64,000 nt of DNA. Source: Sphingomonas sp. CCH10-B3 (GTDB lineage: Bacteria; Pseudomonadota; Alphaproteobacteria; Sphingomonadales; Sphingomonadaceae). The stretch lies in the NCBI RefSeq assembly GCF_001556185.1, contig NZ_LSIJ01000014.1, forward strand, positions 31,786-95,785. The letters run 5' to 3'. Below, in pieces: positions 9,801 to 26,043 of the stretch; position 1 is the stretch's first letter, and the number at the start of each line of letters is the position of its first letter. The position numbers and the translations under genes were made by a program. Below the pieces are notes generated by a model. It saw only the letters and a list, made by a program, of their open reading frames with translations. It searched no databases and was not told where the DNA came from.

Positions 9801-11218
9801 TCAGGCGAGACGTTCGGTGAATGGGGTTACGCGACGCGAACCATTCTCGGCGGTCCGCCGCGCCAGCGGACCAACGGCAATAAGTGCCGCAAACAACAAG
9901 GCGATTTCGATATGCCAGACGAAACTATAGCCGCTTGCCGGATCGACGAACCCGACGCCGAGCCGACCGCTGGTAGCCAGCGCGTCGAACCCGTCGCGCA
10001 GGGCGCCCGACAGCAGGATCGCGATGCCGCCCGCAGTCGCCTGCACGGCACCCCAGGCGCCGAGCGCGAGGCCTGACTTGTCGGTTGAAACATGGCCCAT
10101 CGCCGCAATCAGCGTGCAGACGGTGAACAGCCCCCCGCCCAGGCCAATGCCGGTCGCGCCAAGGCACAGCAGCGGCACCGAGGCGAGCGGCGCGGACAGG
10201 ACGACAATCGCAAAGGCGGCAATACCGAGCAGCACGCCCATACCCGCCAGCCGGTGCGGATCGGCTGCCCGATCGAGCGCGCGCGCGGCATAGGCAAAGC
10301 CCGCGATCATGCCGGCCGACCATAGCGCCGACAGCGCGGTCGTCTGGCCGACGTTGAGGCCGAGAACATGGCCGCCATAGGGTTCAAGCAGGATGTCCTG
10401 CATCGAAAAACCCGCCGCGCCGAGCGCCAGCGCAATCAGCAGGCGGCGCATCCGGCGCTCGCCGATCAGCTGGCGCCACTGGTCGCCGAAATCGACGGTA
10501 TCGACGCGGCGGGTGCCACCGATCGCGCGCGCTTCCTGCTTCCACAGCGCGATGACGTTGAGCAGCATCGTCACCACCGCCGTCCCCTGGATCACGCCGA
10601 CGAGGCGATAGGGATCGAAGCCGCCGCTCAGGATCCGCCCGAAGATCAGCGAGAAGACGAACATGCCGATCAGCAGCATCACATAGAGCAGCGCGACCAC
10701 GCGCGGGCGTTTGGCCGCCGGCGACAGGTCGGTTGCGAGCGCCAGGCCCGCCGTCTGCGCGGTCGCCATGCCAGCCCCGACCAGCAGGAACGCGACCGAG
10801 GCGCCGATCACGCCCACCCAGAAGCCGCCCACCGCGCCACGTCCGGTCATCAGCAGTAGCGCGAACGGCATGATCGCGAGCCCGCCGAACTGCAGCAGCG
10901 TCCCGAACCAAATGTACGGCACCCGCCGCCAGCCGAGCACCGACACGTGATTGTCGGACTTGTAACCGATCAGCGCACGCGCGGGGGCGAACAGCAGAGG
11001 CAGCGCGACCAGCGCCGCGACGAGCGTCGCGGGCACACCGAGCTCGACGATCATCACTCGGTTGAGCGTGAAGTTGAGCAGCACGAACGCCATGCCGATC
11101 GACACCTGGAACAGCGACAGCCGCAGCAGTCGCCCGAGCGGCAATTCGGTCGTCGCCGCATCGGCAAACGGCAGGAACCGCGTGCCCATCTTGGTCCAGA
11201 AGGCGGCGGTGCGGCTGT

Positions 11219-11222
<4 letters not shown>
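9801..11222 (-). CDS. lhaA: LhaA, PucC-family membrane protein for light-harvesting 1 assembly
   Basis: A 473-aa BCD-family MFS-like protein with about 12 membrane segments. Family members are thought to deliver bacteriochlorophyll to LH1 polypeptides. The start at 11222 overlaps the bchM stop by 4 bases; longer readings of this frame overlap bchM entirely. The N-terminal pattern FLPFADAATTELPLGRLLRLSLFQVSIGMAFVLLNFTLNRVM and its place between bchM and puhA identify LhaA rather than PucC. A paralogue is encoded at 23565-24869. Confidence 0.93.
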
Positions 11223-16472
<5,250 letters not shown>

Positions 16473-16483
<11 letters not shown>

Positions 16484-18091
16484 AATGGGCCTTTGCGTCA
16501 TAGAGGGTGTCGAGCGTGATCGCGCTCAGGCCCATTTCGGCGGCATATTTCTCGGTATTCCGCCGCGCCTTGCCGCGCACGAAGAACGGGATTTTCTGCA
16601 GCTCGCGCTCGGCTTCGGCGGACCAGCCAGTAGCGACCTCGGATGCGGCCACCAGCACCTCTACCGAACCGTCCGTGTCGGGCGACGTCGAGACACTTTG
16701 CGCACCGCTTGCGGCCTGTTTCTCGACTTCGCTCGAAACGAACGGTTGCGGAGCGGCGGGTGCCGACGACCCATGCCCCAGATGGCTCGCCCCAGCGGCG
16801 TCCGAAAACTCGAAATCGTCGCGGAACATCGTCAGCAGATGTTCCTCCAGCCCCATCACCAGCGGATGGACCCATGAGTCGAACAGCACATTCGCGCCTT
16901 CGAAGCCCATTTGCGGCGAGTAGCGCGCCGGAAAATCCTGCACATGCACCGGCGCCGAGATCACCGCGCAGGGAATGCGGAGCCGCTTGGCGATGTGGCG
17001 CTCCATCTGCGTACCGAGCACCAGTTCGGGCTGGAGCGCCTGGATCGCCGATTCGACCGCGAGATAATCGTCGGTGATCAGCGGCTCGACGCCGTAGAGC
17101 TTGGCGGCATCGCGGATGTCGCGCGCGAATTCGCGGTTGTAGCAGCCGAGGCCGACGACGGTGAAACCCAGCTCGTCCTGTGCAACCCGGGCGGCAGCGA
17201 TCGCGTGCGTCGCGTCGCCGAAAATGAACACGCGCTTGGCAGTCAGATAGGTCGAGTCGACCGACCGGCTCCACCATGGCATGTTTGACGTGCCGAGCGC
17301 CTTGGCCGGATCGACGCCTGCCAGTGCGGCGACTTCGGCGATGAAATCGCGCGTCGCGCCATGGCCGATCGGCACCGTCCGCACGGACTTCTGCCCGAAC
17401 GTCTTTTCCAGCCAGCGCGTGGTCGTGTCGGCGATTTCGGGATAAAGGCAGATGTTGAAATCGGCGGCACCAATGCGCGCGATGTCGGCAGGCGATGCTC
17501 CGCGCGGCGCGACCAGATTGAGGTCGATGCCCAGCGTCGCCAGCAGCCGCGTAATCTCGATCACATCATCGCGGTGGCGGAAACCGAGCGCCGTCGGGCC
17601 GAGCAAGTTCGCCAGCGGGCGACGACCGTCACGCGGCGCCGGGCGCAGCTCGCGGTCGGCGAGATGGCGAACGATCTGGTAGAAGGTCTCGGCCGCGCCC
17701 CAATTTTCCTTGCGGCTGTAGCTCGGCAGTTCGAGCGGGATGACCGGGCAGGGGAGGCGCATCGCCTCGGCCATGCCGGCGGGGTCGTCCTGGATCAGCT
17801 CGGCAGTGCATGACGCCCCGACGATCATCGCCTGCGGGTTGAAGCGTTCGAAAGCATCGCGCGCGGCGGCCTGGAACAGCTCGGCGGTATCCTTGCCGAG
17901 GTCACGCGCCTGAAAGGTCGTGTAGGTGACCGGGGGGCGCTTCTGCGAGCGTTCAATCATCGTGAACAGCAAGTCGGCATAGGTATCGCCCTGCGGCGCA
18001 TGGAGGACGTAATGCACGCCTTCCATTGCGGTCGCGATCCGCATCGCGCCGACATGGGGTGGTCCCTCATAGGTCCAGACCGTCAGCTGCA

Positions 18092-18092
<1 letters not shown>
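16473..18092 (-). CDS. bchB: Light-independent protochlorophyllide reductase subunit B
   Basis: With BchN it forms the catalytic heterotetramer that reduces ring D of protochlorophyllide. It is 539 aa from the ATG at 18092 (TGATG junction with bchN). D36 in HAPQGD matches the unusual Asp ligand of the NB-cluster. The C-terminal domain ([24 protein letters not shown]) is intact. The linker before it is longer than I expect: residues about 450-475 are encoded by an imperfect 77-bp palindrome (see the repeat at 16669) and read [20 protein letters not shown], low-complexity sequence foreign to the family. The frame is preserved, so the protein is probably functional. Confidence 0.95.
16669..16745. 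repeat. Imperfect palindromic element inserted in frame in bchB
   Basis: Two 28-bp arms (16669-16696 and 16718-16745) are inverted copies of each other with 5 mismatches, separated by 21 bp. The right arm reads GTTTCTCGACTTCGCTCGAA and then ACGAACGG. To my recollection this type of sequence is a common intergenic palindrome in sphingomonad genomes. Here it lies inside coding sequence, in the flexible linker of BchB, and keeps the frame. Confidence 0.7.
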
Positions 18093-19927
<1,835 letters not shown>

Positions 19928-19989
19928 TCAATGGACTTTCACTCGCTCGCAGACTGGCCCGCCCTGTCCAAAGTGTCAATAGAAACGAA

Positions 19990-20007
19990 CGTCCATAAAT
20001 TTGGACA
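19990..20007. promoter_or_regulatory. Near-consensus PpsR/CrtJ box in the bchF-aerR divergent region
   Basis: CGT-N12-ACA with a symmetric core (GTCCATAAATTTGGAC), one base from the TGT-N12-ACA consensus of PpsR/CrtJ. It lies 76 bp upstream of bchF. With the perfect box at 20036 the centres are 46 bp apart, a spacing compatible with cooperative binding. Site inferred from sequence only. Confidence 0.55.
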
Positions 20008-20035
20008 GTTTGCGACGAGCCGAAAATTTCGATAT

Positions 20036-20053
20036 TGTCACATCGTATCGACA
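20036..20053. promoter_or_regulatory. PpsR/CrtJ box in the bchF-aerR divergent region
   Basis: TGTCACATCGTATCGACA is an exact TGT-N12-ACA with the extended TGTC...GACA symmetry. It lies 93 bp upstream of aerR and 122 bp upstream of bchF. PpsR represses bch and puh promoters under oxygen or light in characterised relatives, and the ppsR gene lies about 1 kb away. Confidence 0.65.
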
Positions 20054-20145
20054 GGCCTAGCCTTTCGACTCGACGGGGTGCGGGTCAAAAATGACGATCC
20101 CTGCCGTGGCTATGTTGCCATCTCACCAGGCTAGGAGAGCCGGGT

Positions 20146-21085
20146 ATGTCGTCGCTGTTTTCCTATGGGCGTGCGCAGATCGCATCGGTTTCGCGTTGGC
20201 AATTGCCGGTACGGCGCGTGCGGCTCTGGGGTGACGCGGTCAAGATCGGAACGAAATCTTCGCATGCGCACCCAAGCGACGTCTCGCTGTCGGCAATGAT
20301 CGAAGCCGAAATCATTCCGCGGCTGGTCGCCTCGCGGCCGGCCTCGCTGGCACCGGTCATTTCAGGTGTAACCGGCGGCGACGCGCCGTCGGATGGCCCG
20401 GCGAGCGCCGTCACCGATCGCGATGTCGAAGAATTCACGCCGCTGACCCTCTCGGCCGAAGCCGATGCGCTGATGGACTTTATCGAAGCGCTGATCGCTC
20501 GCGGCGTGCCGGTTGATACCGTGCTTGTCGATCTGCTTGCGCCGACCGCGCGCCAGCTCGGCCGATATTGGGAAGACGATGTCTGCGATTTCGTCGATGT
20601 GACGATGGGCCTGTGGCGTCTTCAGGAGATCGTCCACGAATTGTCGGCCTATTTGCCAGCGGCGACATGGAGCGGCCCGCGCTGGCGCGCGTTGTTCACG
20701 CCGATGCCCGGCGACCAGCACAGCTTCGGCTCGATCCTGCTCGACGAGATATTCGCACGCTCGGGCTGGTTCACCGATCGGCTGGGCGATGTGAGCGAGT
20801 CCGAACTGCTCGATCGGATCGCCGCAGACCCGTTCGATCTGGTTGGATTGACGGTCGGGTGCGAGTCTCATATGGCCGCGCTTCCCTCGCTCATCGAGGC
20901 AGTGCGGCGTGTTTCGGCGAACCCGCAGGTCTGCGTGATGGTGGGGGGGCAGGATTTTCGTCGAGGCGCCTGCGCGCGCGACCGAAGTCGGCGCCGATGG
21001 CACCGCGCCCGATGCCAGGATCGCGGTTCAGGTCGCCGGCCGGCTGGTCGGTGCGGTATCCCGGAGGGATTTCGCACGCGGGTGA
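20146..21085 (+). CDS. aerR: B12-binding photosynthesis regulator AerR/PpaA, with an apparent frameshift
   Basis: AerR/PpaA proteins bind cobalamin and act as antirepressors of PpsR/CrtJ. Expected signatures are present: WEDDVCDFVDVTMGLWRLQE in the helical domain and MPGDQHSFG in the B12 domain. Up to VCVMVGG the frame from ATG 20146 is normal. At the run of seven G (20943-20949) it shifts into unrelated Arg-rich sequence that runs to 21123. Removing one G restores MVGGRIFVEAPARATEVGAD and a natural end at TGA 21083-21085, as in the family. So there is either a real +1 frameshift or a homopolymer sequencing error. Coordinates given are for the restored gene. It lies upstream of ppsR, as usual. 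Confidence 0.85.
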
Positions 21086-21119
21086 GCTTCGATTCGCGAA
21101 GGAGCGCAGCAGTTCGCCA

Positions 21120-22550
21120 GTGAACAAGCACGTCACCCCCTTTGAGCCCCGGCTGTTCCAGCGGCCCGATGCCCTGCCCAAGGCGATTTCGCCGGGCATG
21201 GTCGCGTCGATGCTGGGGTCGGCGGGCGATCTGGCGTTCGTGCTCGATGCCGCGGGAGTGGTGCTTGACGTCGCGATCAGCGAATCGGGGCTCGCAACGC
21301 ATGGTTTTGCCGATGCGATCGGGAAACCCTGGATCGACACCGTCACCGACGAAAGCCGCATCAAGGTAGCCGAGATGCTCGCCGACGCCGCGCGCGGCGT
21401 GGCCGGACGCTGGCGGCAAATCAATCATCCGACGACGAGTGGCGACATTCCGGTCAGGTACATGACCGTGGGTCTGGGCGAGGGGCGGGTGATCGCCATC
21501 GGTCGCGACATGCGCGATGCCGCCGTGCTCCAGCAACGGTTGCTTCAGGCGCAGCAATCGCTTGAGCGTGATTATCTGCGGCTGCGCCAGGCCGAGGCCC
21601 GGTACCGGCTGTTGTTCGATATGGCGACTGAACCCGTGTTGATCGTCGATGCCGCGACAAGGCGGATTCGCGAGGCCAATCCGGCGGCGCACCGGGTGCT
21701 TGGCGCCAAGCCCGGCACGCTGACCGATCAGCCGGTCAGCGGGATCGTGGCGCCCGATCATCGCGAAGCCTTTGTCGCGTATCTCGGTGGCGCCGAAGCG
21801 GCCGACGATGTCGCGCCGATCACTTTGCCGCTGCGCGGCGGCAACGGCGAAATGATGCTCTCCGCGCGGCTGTTTCGGCAGGCGCGGACCGCGATGTTGC
21901 TGGTCCGCGTCACGGCGAAGGAAAAGGACGAGCCGAAGCGACCGGACGGGGACATCCCCTGGGTCGATGTCGTCGAGCGGATGCCCGACGCCTTTGTCCT
22001 CACCGACAATGCGCTCAATATCCTGACCGCCAATGCGTCGTTCATTGAACTTGCGCAATTGCCGTCGCTCGATCGGGCGCGCGGCAATCGGCTCGACAGC
22101 TGGCTGGGGCGCCCCGGCGTCGACGTCGACCTGATCGTCGGCCAGCTGCGCGACCACGGCGCGGTACGCAATGTCGCCTCGGTGCTGCGCGGAGTCGACG
22201 GTGGCGTCGAGGAAGTCGAAGTGTCGGCAGTCGCGGCGCCTTATGGTGACAGTAGCTGCTTCGGCTTCACGATCCGGCTGGTCGGTCGCCGGCTGCGCGA
22301 CCTGCCGACGGGCGACCAGCCGCTGCCCCGCTCGGTCGAGCAGCTGACCGATCTGGTCGGTCGCATGTCGCTCAAGGAAATCGTCCGCGAATCGACCGAT
22401 TTGATCGAACGGCTGTGCATCGAAGCGGCGCTTGCGCACACTTCGGACAATCGCGCTTCGGCCGCCGAGATTCTTGGCGTCAGCCGCCAGAGCCTCTATT
22501 CAAAGCTGCATCGCCACGGACTCGGCAATCTTGTCGGCGACGACGGCTGA
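21120..22550 (+). CDS. ppsR: Transcriptional repressor PpsR/CrtJ
   Basis: Redox- and light-responsive repressor of photosynthesis genes. It is 476 aa from a GTG start (AAGGAG lies 15 bases upstream, a long spacing); an ATG at 21199 is a less likely alternative because it would cut the N-terminal domain. An N-terminal PAS-like domain is followed by PAS domains from about 160 (ARYRLLFDMATEPVLIVD) and about 281 (VDVVERMPDAFVLTDN), then a Fis-type helix-turn-helix (NRASAAEILGVSRQSLYSKL). C433, just before the HTH, corresponds to the conserved redox Cys of the family; C380 is a second Cys. It should bind the TGT-N12-ACA boxes in this window. Confidence 0.95.
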   Translation: MNKHVTPFEPRLFQRPDALPKAISPGMVASMLGSAGDLAFVLDAAGVVLDVAISESGLATHGFADAIGKPWIDTVTDESRIKVAEMLADAARGVAGRWRQINHPTTSGDIPVRYMTVGLGEGRVIAIGRDMRDAAVLQQRLLQAQQSLERDYLRLRQAEARYRLLFDMATEPVLIVDAATRRIREANPAAHRVLGAKPGTLTDQPVSGIVAPDHREAFVAYLGGAEAADDVAPITLPLRGGNGEMMLSARLFRQARTAMLLVRVTAKEKDEPKRPDGDIPWVDVVERMPDAFVLTDNALNILTANASFIELAQLPSLDRARGNRLDSWLGRPGVDVDLIVGQLRDHGAVRNVASVLRGVDGGVEEVEVSAVAAPYGDSSCFGFTIRLVGRRLRDLPTGDQPLPRSVEQLTDLVGRMSLKEIVRESTDLIERLCIEAALAHTSDNRASAAEILGVSRQSLYSKLHRHGLGNLVGDDG

Positions 22551-22599
22551 CGGCTGAAAGCCGACGGCAGCCATTGCCGTCGCGTGAATGGACAGCGAC

Positions 22600-22617
22600 T
22601 GTCCAAAAATACTGACA
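22600..22617. promoter_or_regulatory. PpsR/CrtJ box upstream of bchG
   Basis: TGTCCAAAAATACTGACA is an exact TGT-N12-ACA with TGTC...GACA ends. It lies 42 bp upstream of the bchG start in the 109-bp gap after ppsR. It suggests that bchG and the genes behind it have their own PpsR-controlled promoter. Confidence 0.65.
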
Positions 22618-22659
22618 ATCTTGATTGACGCTTGAGTTTGTCAGGCATAGCCTCACCTT

Positions 22660-23568
22660 ATGGCTCGAAGCTCCGCCACGCTTGCCTTTGCGCCGCCGCC
22701 GCGGCTGCGCGACGTGGTGGAATTGCTCAAGCCGATCACCTGGTTCCCGCCGATCTGGGCGTTCATGTGCGGCGTCGTCTCGTCGGGCGAAGCATGGGGC
22801 CCGCGACTGCCGTTCATCATCCTCGGCTTCCTGCTGACCGGCCCCTTGGTGTGCGGCACCAGCCAGGCGATCAACGACTGGTTCGACCGGCACGTCGATG
22901 CGATCAACCAACCCGACCGGCCGATCCCGTCAGGGCGGATCGCGGGGAATTGGGGGCTGCGGATCGCCATTATCGGCTCGCTGCTGTCGGCTGCTGCATC
23001 GCTGCTGGCAGGCCCTTGGGTGTTCGGCGCGACCTGCCTCGCGCTGGCGGCTGCTTGGGCCTATAGCGCGCCGCCGTTTCGCGCCAAGATGAGCGGCATC
23101 TGGGGGCCGGGTCTGGTCGCGATCAGCTATGAAGGCCTGACCTGGTTCACCGGTGCGAGCGTGATGGCGGGCGGGCTGCCGTCGGCGCCGGTGCTCGCGG
23201 TGTTGCTGCTCTACAGCCTCGGCGCGCATGGCATCATGACGCTCAATGATTTCAAGGCGGTCGAGGGCGACCGCGCGATGGGTATCCGCTCGCTCCCCGC
23301 CACGCTCGGCATCGACCGCGCGGCGCGCGTCGCCTGTTGGGTGATGGCCGTACCGCAGGCAGTGGTGATCGCGATCCTGTTCCAGCTCGATCATTTCGGC
23401 GCCGCAGCAATCGTAACGGTGTTGCTGGTCGCGCAACTGGTGCTGATGCGCCGCCTGCTAGCCGATCCGGTCGGCAACACGCCGTGGTACAATGCGACCG
23501 GCACGACGCTGTCGGTGCTGGGAATGCTTGCCTCGGCACTGGGCCTTGGCGGCGTGCTGCCGATATGA
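22660..23568 (+). CDS. bchG: Bacteriochlorophyll synthase (geranylgeranyl transferase)
   Basis: UbiA-type membrane prenyltransferase that esterifies bacteriochlorophyllide with geranylgeranyl diphosphate. It is 302 aa. The prenyl-diphosphate Mg-binding motif NDWFDRHVDAINQPDRP and the second Asp motif (NDFKAVEGD) are both present, with about eight membrane helices. Its TGA overlaps the next ATG (ATGA). BchP, two genes on, reduces the geranylgeranyl tail to phytyl. Confidence 0.96.
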   Translation: MARSSATLAFAPPPRLRDVVELLKPITWFPPIWAFMCGVVSSGEAWGPRLPFIILGFLLTGPLVCGTSQAINDWFDRHVDAINQPDRPIPSGRIAGNWGLRIAIIGSLLSAAASLLAGPWVFGATCLALAAAWAYSAPPFRAKMSGIWGPGLVAISYEGLTWFTGASVMAGGLPSAPVLAVLLLYSLGAHGIMTLNDFKAVEGDRAMGIRSLPATLGIDRAARVACWVMAVPQAVVIAILFQLDHFGAAAIVTVLLVAQLVLMRRLLADPVGNTPWYNATGTTLSVLGMLASALGLGGVLPI

Positions 23569-24869
23569 AGCCGCTCGGCTGGATCGGCATCGCCCGGCTG
23601 GGGCTGGTGCAATTTTCGATCGGCGCGGTCGTGATGCTGTCGTCGTCGCTGCTCAACCGGCTGATGGTGGTTGAATATGGACTGCCGGCAGCGGTGCCTG
23701 CAGGGCTGGTCGCATGGCATTACGCCGTGCAGCTCTCGCGTCCCGTTTGGGGGCATGGCTCCGACCGCGGCCACCGGCGCACGCCGTGGATCATCGGCGG
23801 CATGGTGTTGCTGGCGGGCGGGGCGATGCTGGCAGTCGCATCGCTCGGCGAACTCGGGCGCGGAAGCGTGCTCGGTTTTGCGATGGCAATCCTTGCCTTC
23901 ACGATCATCGGCGCGGGCGTCGGCGCGGCAGGCACGTCGCTGCTCGCCCTGCTGGCAACACGGACGGCGCCCGAACGGCGCGCGGCGGCGGCTGCGATCA
24001 CCTGGATCATGATGATCGTCGGCATCGTCATTACCGCAGGCGTTGCCGGGCGGCTGATCGATCCCTTTACCCCGGCGCGACTCATGCTGGTGGCGGGCGG
24101 CATTACAGGCGGCGCGGTCCTGGTCTCGCTGATCGGCGTGTGGGGCGTCGAAGGCAGGGCGCTGGCGAGCGCGTCCGCCGCCGACGCACCACCCACGCAG
24201 TCGTTCGTCGAGGCAGTGCGCGAAATGCTCGCCGAACCCGAGGCGCGCCACTTCACGGGCTTCGTCTTTCTCGCGATGCTCGCTTATTCGATGCAGGATC
24301 TGGTGCTCGAGCCCTTTGCCGGGCTCGTTTTCGGCATGACGCCGGGCCAGTCGACCCAGCTTTCGGGAACGCAGCATAGCGGGGTGCTGCTGGGCATGAT
24401 TCTGGTGGGCGTCGGCGCGAGCGCCTTTGGCGGCGGCAGCCCGCGCGTGCTGCGGCGTTGGATCGTCGGCGGCTGCGTCGGCTCGGCGCTGGCGCTGGTC
24501 GGGTTGGGGCTTGCCGCGCGTGCCGGGCCAGGCTGGCCGCTGACGGCGAATATCTGGGTGCTCGGCTTTGCCAATGGCGTGTTCGCCGTCGCCGCGATCG
24601 GCGCGATGATGAGCCTTGCCGGCGCCGCCGGACCGCAGCGCGAGGGCGTGCGGATGGGCGTCTGGGGCGCGGCGCAGGCAATCGCCTTCGGACTTGGCGG
24701 GCTGACCGGGGCGGTCGGCGTCGACATCGCGCGCGCGGTCGCAAAGGCCGATGCGCCTGCGTTCACGCTCGTCTTCGCGTGCGAAGGAGCATTGTTTCTT
24801 GCGGCGGCATGGCTCGCCGTGGGCGTCGGGCGCGGGGCGATTGCCCGCCAACGGAGGGCTTTGGCATGA
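23565..24869 (+). CDS. BCD-family MFS protein (PucC/LhaA paralogue)
   Basis: A 434-aa membrane protein of about 12 helices, starting at the ATG that overlaps the bchG stop. It shares with LhaA the N-terminal RLGLVQFSIGAVVMLSSSLL ... RLMVVE pattern and the SMQDLVLEPFAG signature of the bacteriochlorophyll-delivery (BCD) family. In other clusters this gene between bchG and bchP is called bch2 or a PucC-like protein. Likely role: handling of newly made bacteriochlorophyll or supply to light-harvesting polypeptides. The exact substrate is unknown. Translationally coupled on both sides (4-base overlap with bchP). Confidence 0.9.
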   Translation: MKPLGWIGIARLGLVQFSIGAVVMLSSSLLNRLMVVEYGLPAAVPAGLVAWHYAVQLSRPVWGHGSDRGHRRTPWIIGGMVLLAGGAMLAVASLGELGRGSVLGFAMAILAFTIIGAGVGAAGTSLLALLATRTAPERRAAAAAITWIMMIVGIVITAGVAGRLIDPFTPARLMLVAGGITGGAVLVSLIGVWGVEGRALASASAADAPPTQSFVEAVREMLAEPEARHFTGFVFLAMLAYSMQDLVLEPFAGLVFGMTPGQSTQLSGTQHSGVLLGMILVGVGASAFGGGSPRVLRRWIVGGCVGSALALVGLGLAARAGPGWPLTANIWVLGFANGVFAVAAIGAMMSLAGAAGPQREGVRMGVWGAAQAIAFGLGGLTGAVGVDIARAVAKADAPAFTLVFACEGALFLAAAWLAVGVGRGAIARQRRALA

Positions 24870-26041
24870 AGCATGATTTCGATGTCGTCGTGGTTGGCGG
24901 CGGCCCCTCGGGCGCGACTGCCGCGACCGATCTGGCTCGGGCGGGCCACCATGTCCTGCTGCTCGACCGTGCAGGGAGGATCAAGCCGTGCGGCGGTGCC
25001 ATTCCGCCCCGGCTGATCAAGGATTTCGACATTCCCGACCACCTGCTGGTCGCCAAGGCAACCGCCGCGCGCATGATCGCGCCATCGGCAAAGGCGGTCG
25101 AAATGCCGGTCGGCGACGGCTTCGTCGGCATGGTCGATCGCGACGTGTTCGACGAATGGCTGCGCGCGCGCGCGGCGCTGGCTGGGGCCGAGCGGCGCAC
25201 GGGCACGTTCGACCGGATCGAGCGCGACGCCGACGGCACTGCCGTGATCGTCTACACCGAAGCACGCGGCGGGCAGGAGCAACGCGTCCGCACGCGTGCC
25301 GTTATCGGCTGCGACGGCGCGCGATCGGGCGTCGCGCGGCACGCGATCAAGGGCGCGCGCACCAAATTCGTCTTTGCCTATCATGAAATCGTTCGCGCAC
25401 CCGCCGAACATTATGATTTCCGGCCCGAACGCTGCGATGTCGTCTATCAAGGTGCGATCTCGCCCGATTTCTACGGCTGGGTGTTCCCGCACGGCGAGAC
25501 CGCGAGCATTGGCGTCGGCAGCGCCAACAAGGGTTTTGCCCTGCGCGACTCGTGCGCGCGGCTGCGGGCGCAAAGCGGGCTGGCCGGCTGTGAGACGATC
25601 CGCCGTGAAGGCGCGCCGATCCCGCTCAAGCCTTTGTCGCGCTGGGACAATGGCCGCGATGTCGTGGTCGCAGGCGATGCAGCGGGCGTCGTCGCGCCGG
25701 CATCGGGCGAGGGGATATACTACGCAATGAGCTGCGGCCGCCTCGCCGCCGAAGCCGTCACCCAATTCCTCGCCACCGGCAAGCCCGCCGCGCTGCGGCA
25801 GGCACGCAAGCGCTTCATGCGCGCACATGGCCGGGTCTTCTGGGTGCTCGGCATCATGCAGCACTTCTGGTACCGCAGCGACAAGCGCCGCGAGCGCTTT
25901 GTCACCATTTGCGAGGACAAGGACGTGCAGCGGCTGACCTGGCAGGCCTATATGAACAAGGAACTCGTGCGCGCCGAGCCGATGGCGCATGTGCGCGTGT
26001 TCGTGAAGGACATGGGTCATTTGCTGGGGCTGACTGCCTGA
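24866..26041 (+). CDS. bchP: Geranylgeranyl (bacterio)chlorophyll reductase
   Basis: FAD-dependent reductase that converts the geranylgeranyl tail to phytyl in three steps. It is 391 aa; the ATG at 24866 follows GGAGGG and overlaps the previous stop. The N-terminal dinucleotide-binding motif VVVVGGGPSGATAATDLA, KPCGGAIPP, and the second FAD motif VVAGDAAGVVAPASGEGI are visible. It is two bases upstream of tspO. Confidence 0.96.
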   Translation: MKHDFDVVVVGGGPSGATAATDLARAGHHVLLLDRAGRIKPCGGAIPPRLIKDFDIPDHLLVAKATAARMIAPSAKAVEMPVGDGFVGMVDRDVFDEWLRARAALAGAERRTGTFDRIERDADGTAVIVYTEARGGQEQRVRTRAVIGCDGARSGVARHAIKGARTKFVFAYHEIVRAPAEHYDFRPERCDVVYQGAISPDFYGWVFPHGETASIGVGSANKGFALRDSCARLRAQSGLAGCETIRREGAPIPLKPLSRWDNGRDVVVAGDAAGVVAPASGEGIYYAMSCGRLAAEAVTQFLATGKPAALRQARKRFMRAHGRVFWVLGIMQHFWYRSDKRRERFVTICEDKDVQRLTWQAYMNKELVRAEPMAHVRVFVKDMGHLLGLTA

Positions 26042-26043
26042 GC

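Noticed and set aside
19965..19982. PpsR box at TGTCCAAAGTGTCAATAG next to bchF
   Set aside because: The right half is TAG instead of ACA; only the half-site TGTCC matches.
20946..21123. Reading the aerR frame through to 21123 as the true C-terminus
   Set aside because: The translation after the G run is Arg-rich and unlike AerR/PpaA, while the shifted frame gives a family-like C-terminus.
22639..22656. Second PpsR box close to the bchG start (TGT at 22639)
   Set aside because: The right half is CAC instead of ACA and the inner bases lack symmetry.
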